DNA of 56,234 nucleotides from positions 1 through 56,234 of the forward strand of contig DATBGS010000011.1 in the NCBI GenBank assembly GCA_036557885.1, given 5' to 3'. The notes beneath the pieces are model-generated. The model saw nothing but the letters and a program-made list of their open reading frames with translations, did no database searches and was not told where the DNA came from. Below, piece by piece: positions 56,174-56,234 of the stretch. Position 1 is the first letter of the stretch. Every line of letters starts with the position of its first letter. This DNA is from DATBGS01 sp036557885 (lineage in GTDB: Bacteria; Chloroflexota; Ktedonobacteria; Ktedonobacterales; DATBGS01). The position numbers were made by a program, and so were the translations under genes.

Positions 56174-56234
56174 ATGGCTTACGACCCGAACCAGCAGCAG
56201 GGCGGCTATCCACAGCAGCCGAACCAGCAGCAGT
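56174..56234 (+). CDS. Start of a Gln/Pro-rich protein (truncated by the window)
   Basis: ATG 56174 with AAAGGAG 7 nt upstream opens a frame reading MAYDPNQQQGGYPQQPNQQQ up to the window edge. Such Gln/Pro-rich leaders commonly precede membrane domains in Chloroflexota and actinobacteria; nothing further can be said. Confidence 0.75.
   Translation, partial: MAYDPNQQQGGYPQQPNQQQ

Overview
The window is a high-GC bacterial chromosome segment. I infer a monoderm Chloroflexota bacterium of the Ktedonobacteria type. The grounds are WD40-rich Ser/Thr kinase signalling, a DUF4331 protein, a Chloroflexota/cyanobacterial-style TnpB, a RIO kinase, many secreted beta-propeller proteins, and TagA/MurJ envelope genes with no outer-membrane genes. 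No 16S rRNA gene is present, so this placement is inference.

Layout. 1-0.78 kb has no gene but carries a degenerate direct-repeat array and a long hairpin, possibly the end of a mobile element lying to the left. 0.78-5.2 kb encodes exported proteins: a PLL-like propeller with a PASTA-like tail, a serine beta-lactamase-like lipoprotein and a GH5 glycosidase. 5.2-10.3 kb is tyrS, a SLOG/LSDAT-like protein and a Ser/Thr kinase with WD40 blades and C-terminal membrane helices. 10.3-19.1 kb holds a DinB-like protein, a RAYT transposase with flanking REPs, tRNA-Tyr, recF, a methyltransferase carrying an in-frame REP array, cfa, a seven-bladed WD40 protein, a second methyltransferase and a GNAT protein. 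19.2-28.5 kb has hypothetical and membrane proteins, a SRAP protein, a DUF4331 cassette and an FHA protein. 28.6-32.8 kb is a minus-strand block: a RIO kinase, then after a terminator an HD-domain protein and two extracytoplasmic propellers. 33.6-43 kb holds a TadG-like protein, a CHAP hydrolase, a macrodomain protein, a double C2H2 zinc finger, an AlkB-like protein, an AI-2E transporter and rsmE. 43.1-44.2 kb is a decayed RHH + TnpB element. 44.2-47.6 kb is hldE-type kinase, rfaE2-type nucleotidyltransferase and murJ in one operon. 47.8-50.4 kb is a lower-GC restriction-modification cassette. 50.4-56.2 kb has an intact and a decayed REC-SnoaL regulator, unknown proteins, a TagA-type glycosyltransferase, a membrane protein and the start of a further gene.

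The most striking feature is a network of short palindromic repeats. About 18 sites share the form GTAG plus hairpin, the layout of REP sequences used by RAYT (Y1 HUH) transposases, and the window holds one intact RAYT gene flanked by two inward-facing copies. Four REPs lie in frame inside a methyltransferase gene, and related modules lie in frame in cfa and murJ. A second, larger mosaic element is built from interchangeable hairpin modules between terminal inverted repeats.

Other points of interest are a stand-alone REC-SnoaL response regulator with a decayed paralogue, a 50-bp copy of hldE on the far side of the restriction-modification cassette, a perfect inverted repeat that could hide the Shine-Dalgarno of the GH5 gene, and a 19-bp tandem array upstream of the DUF4331 gene.
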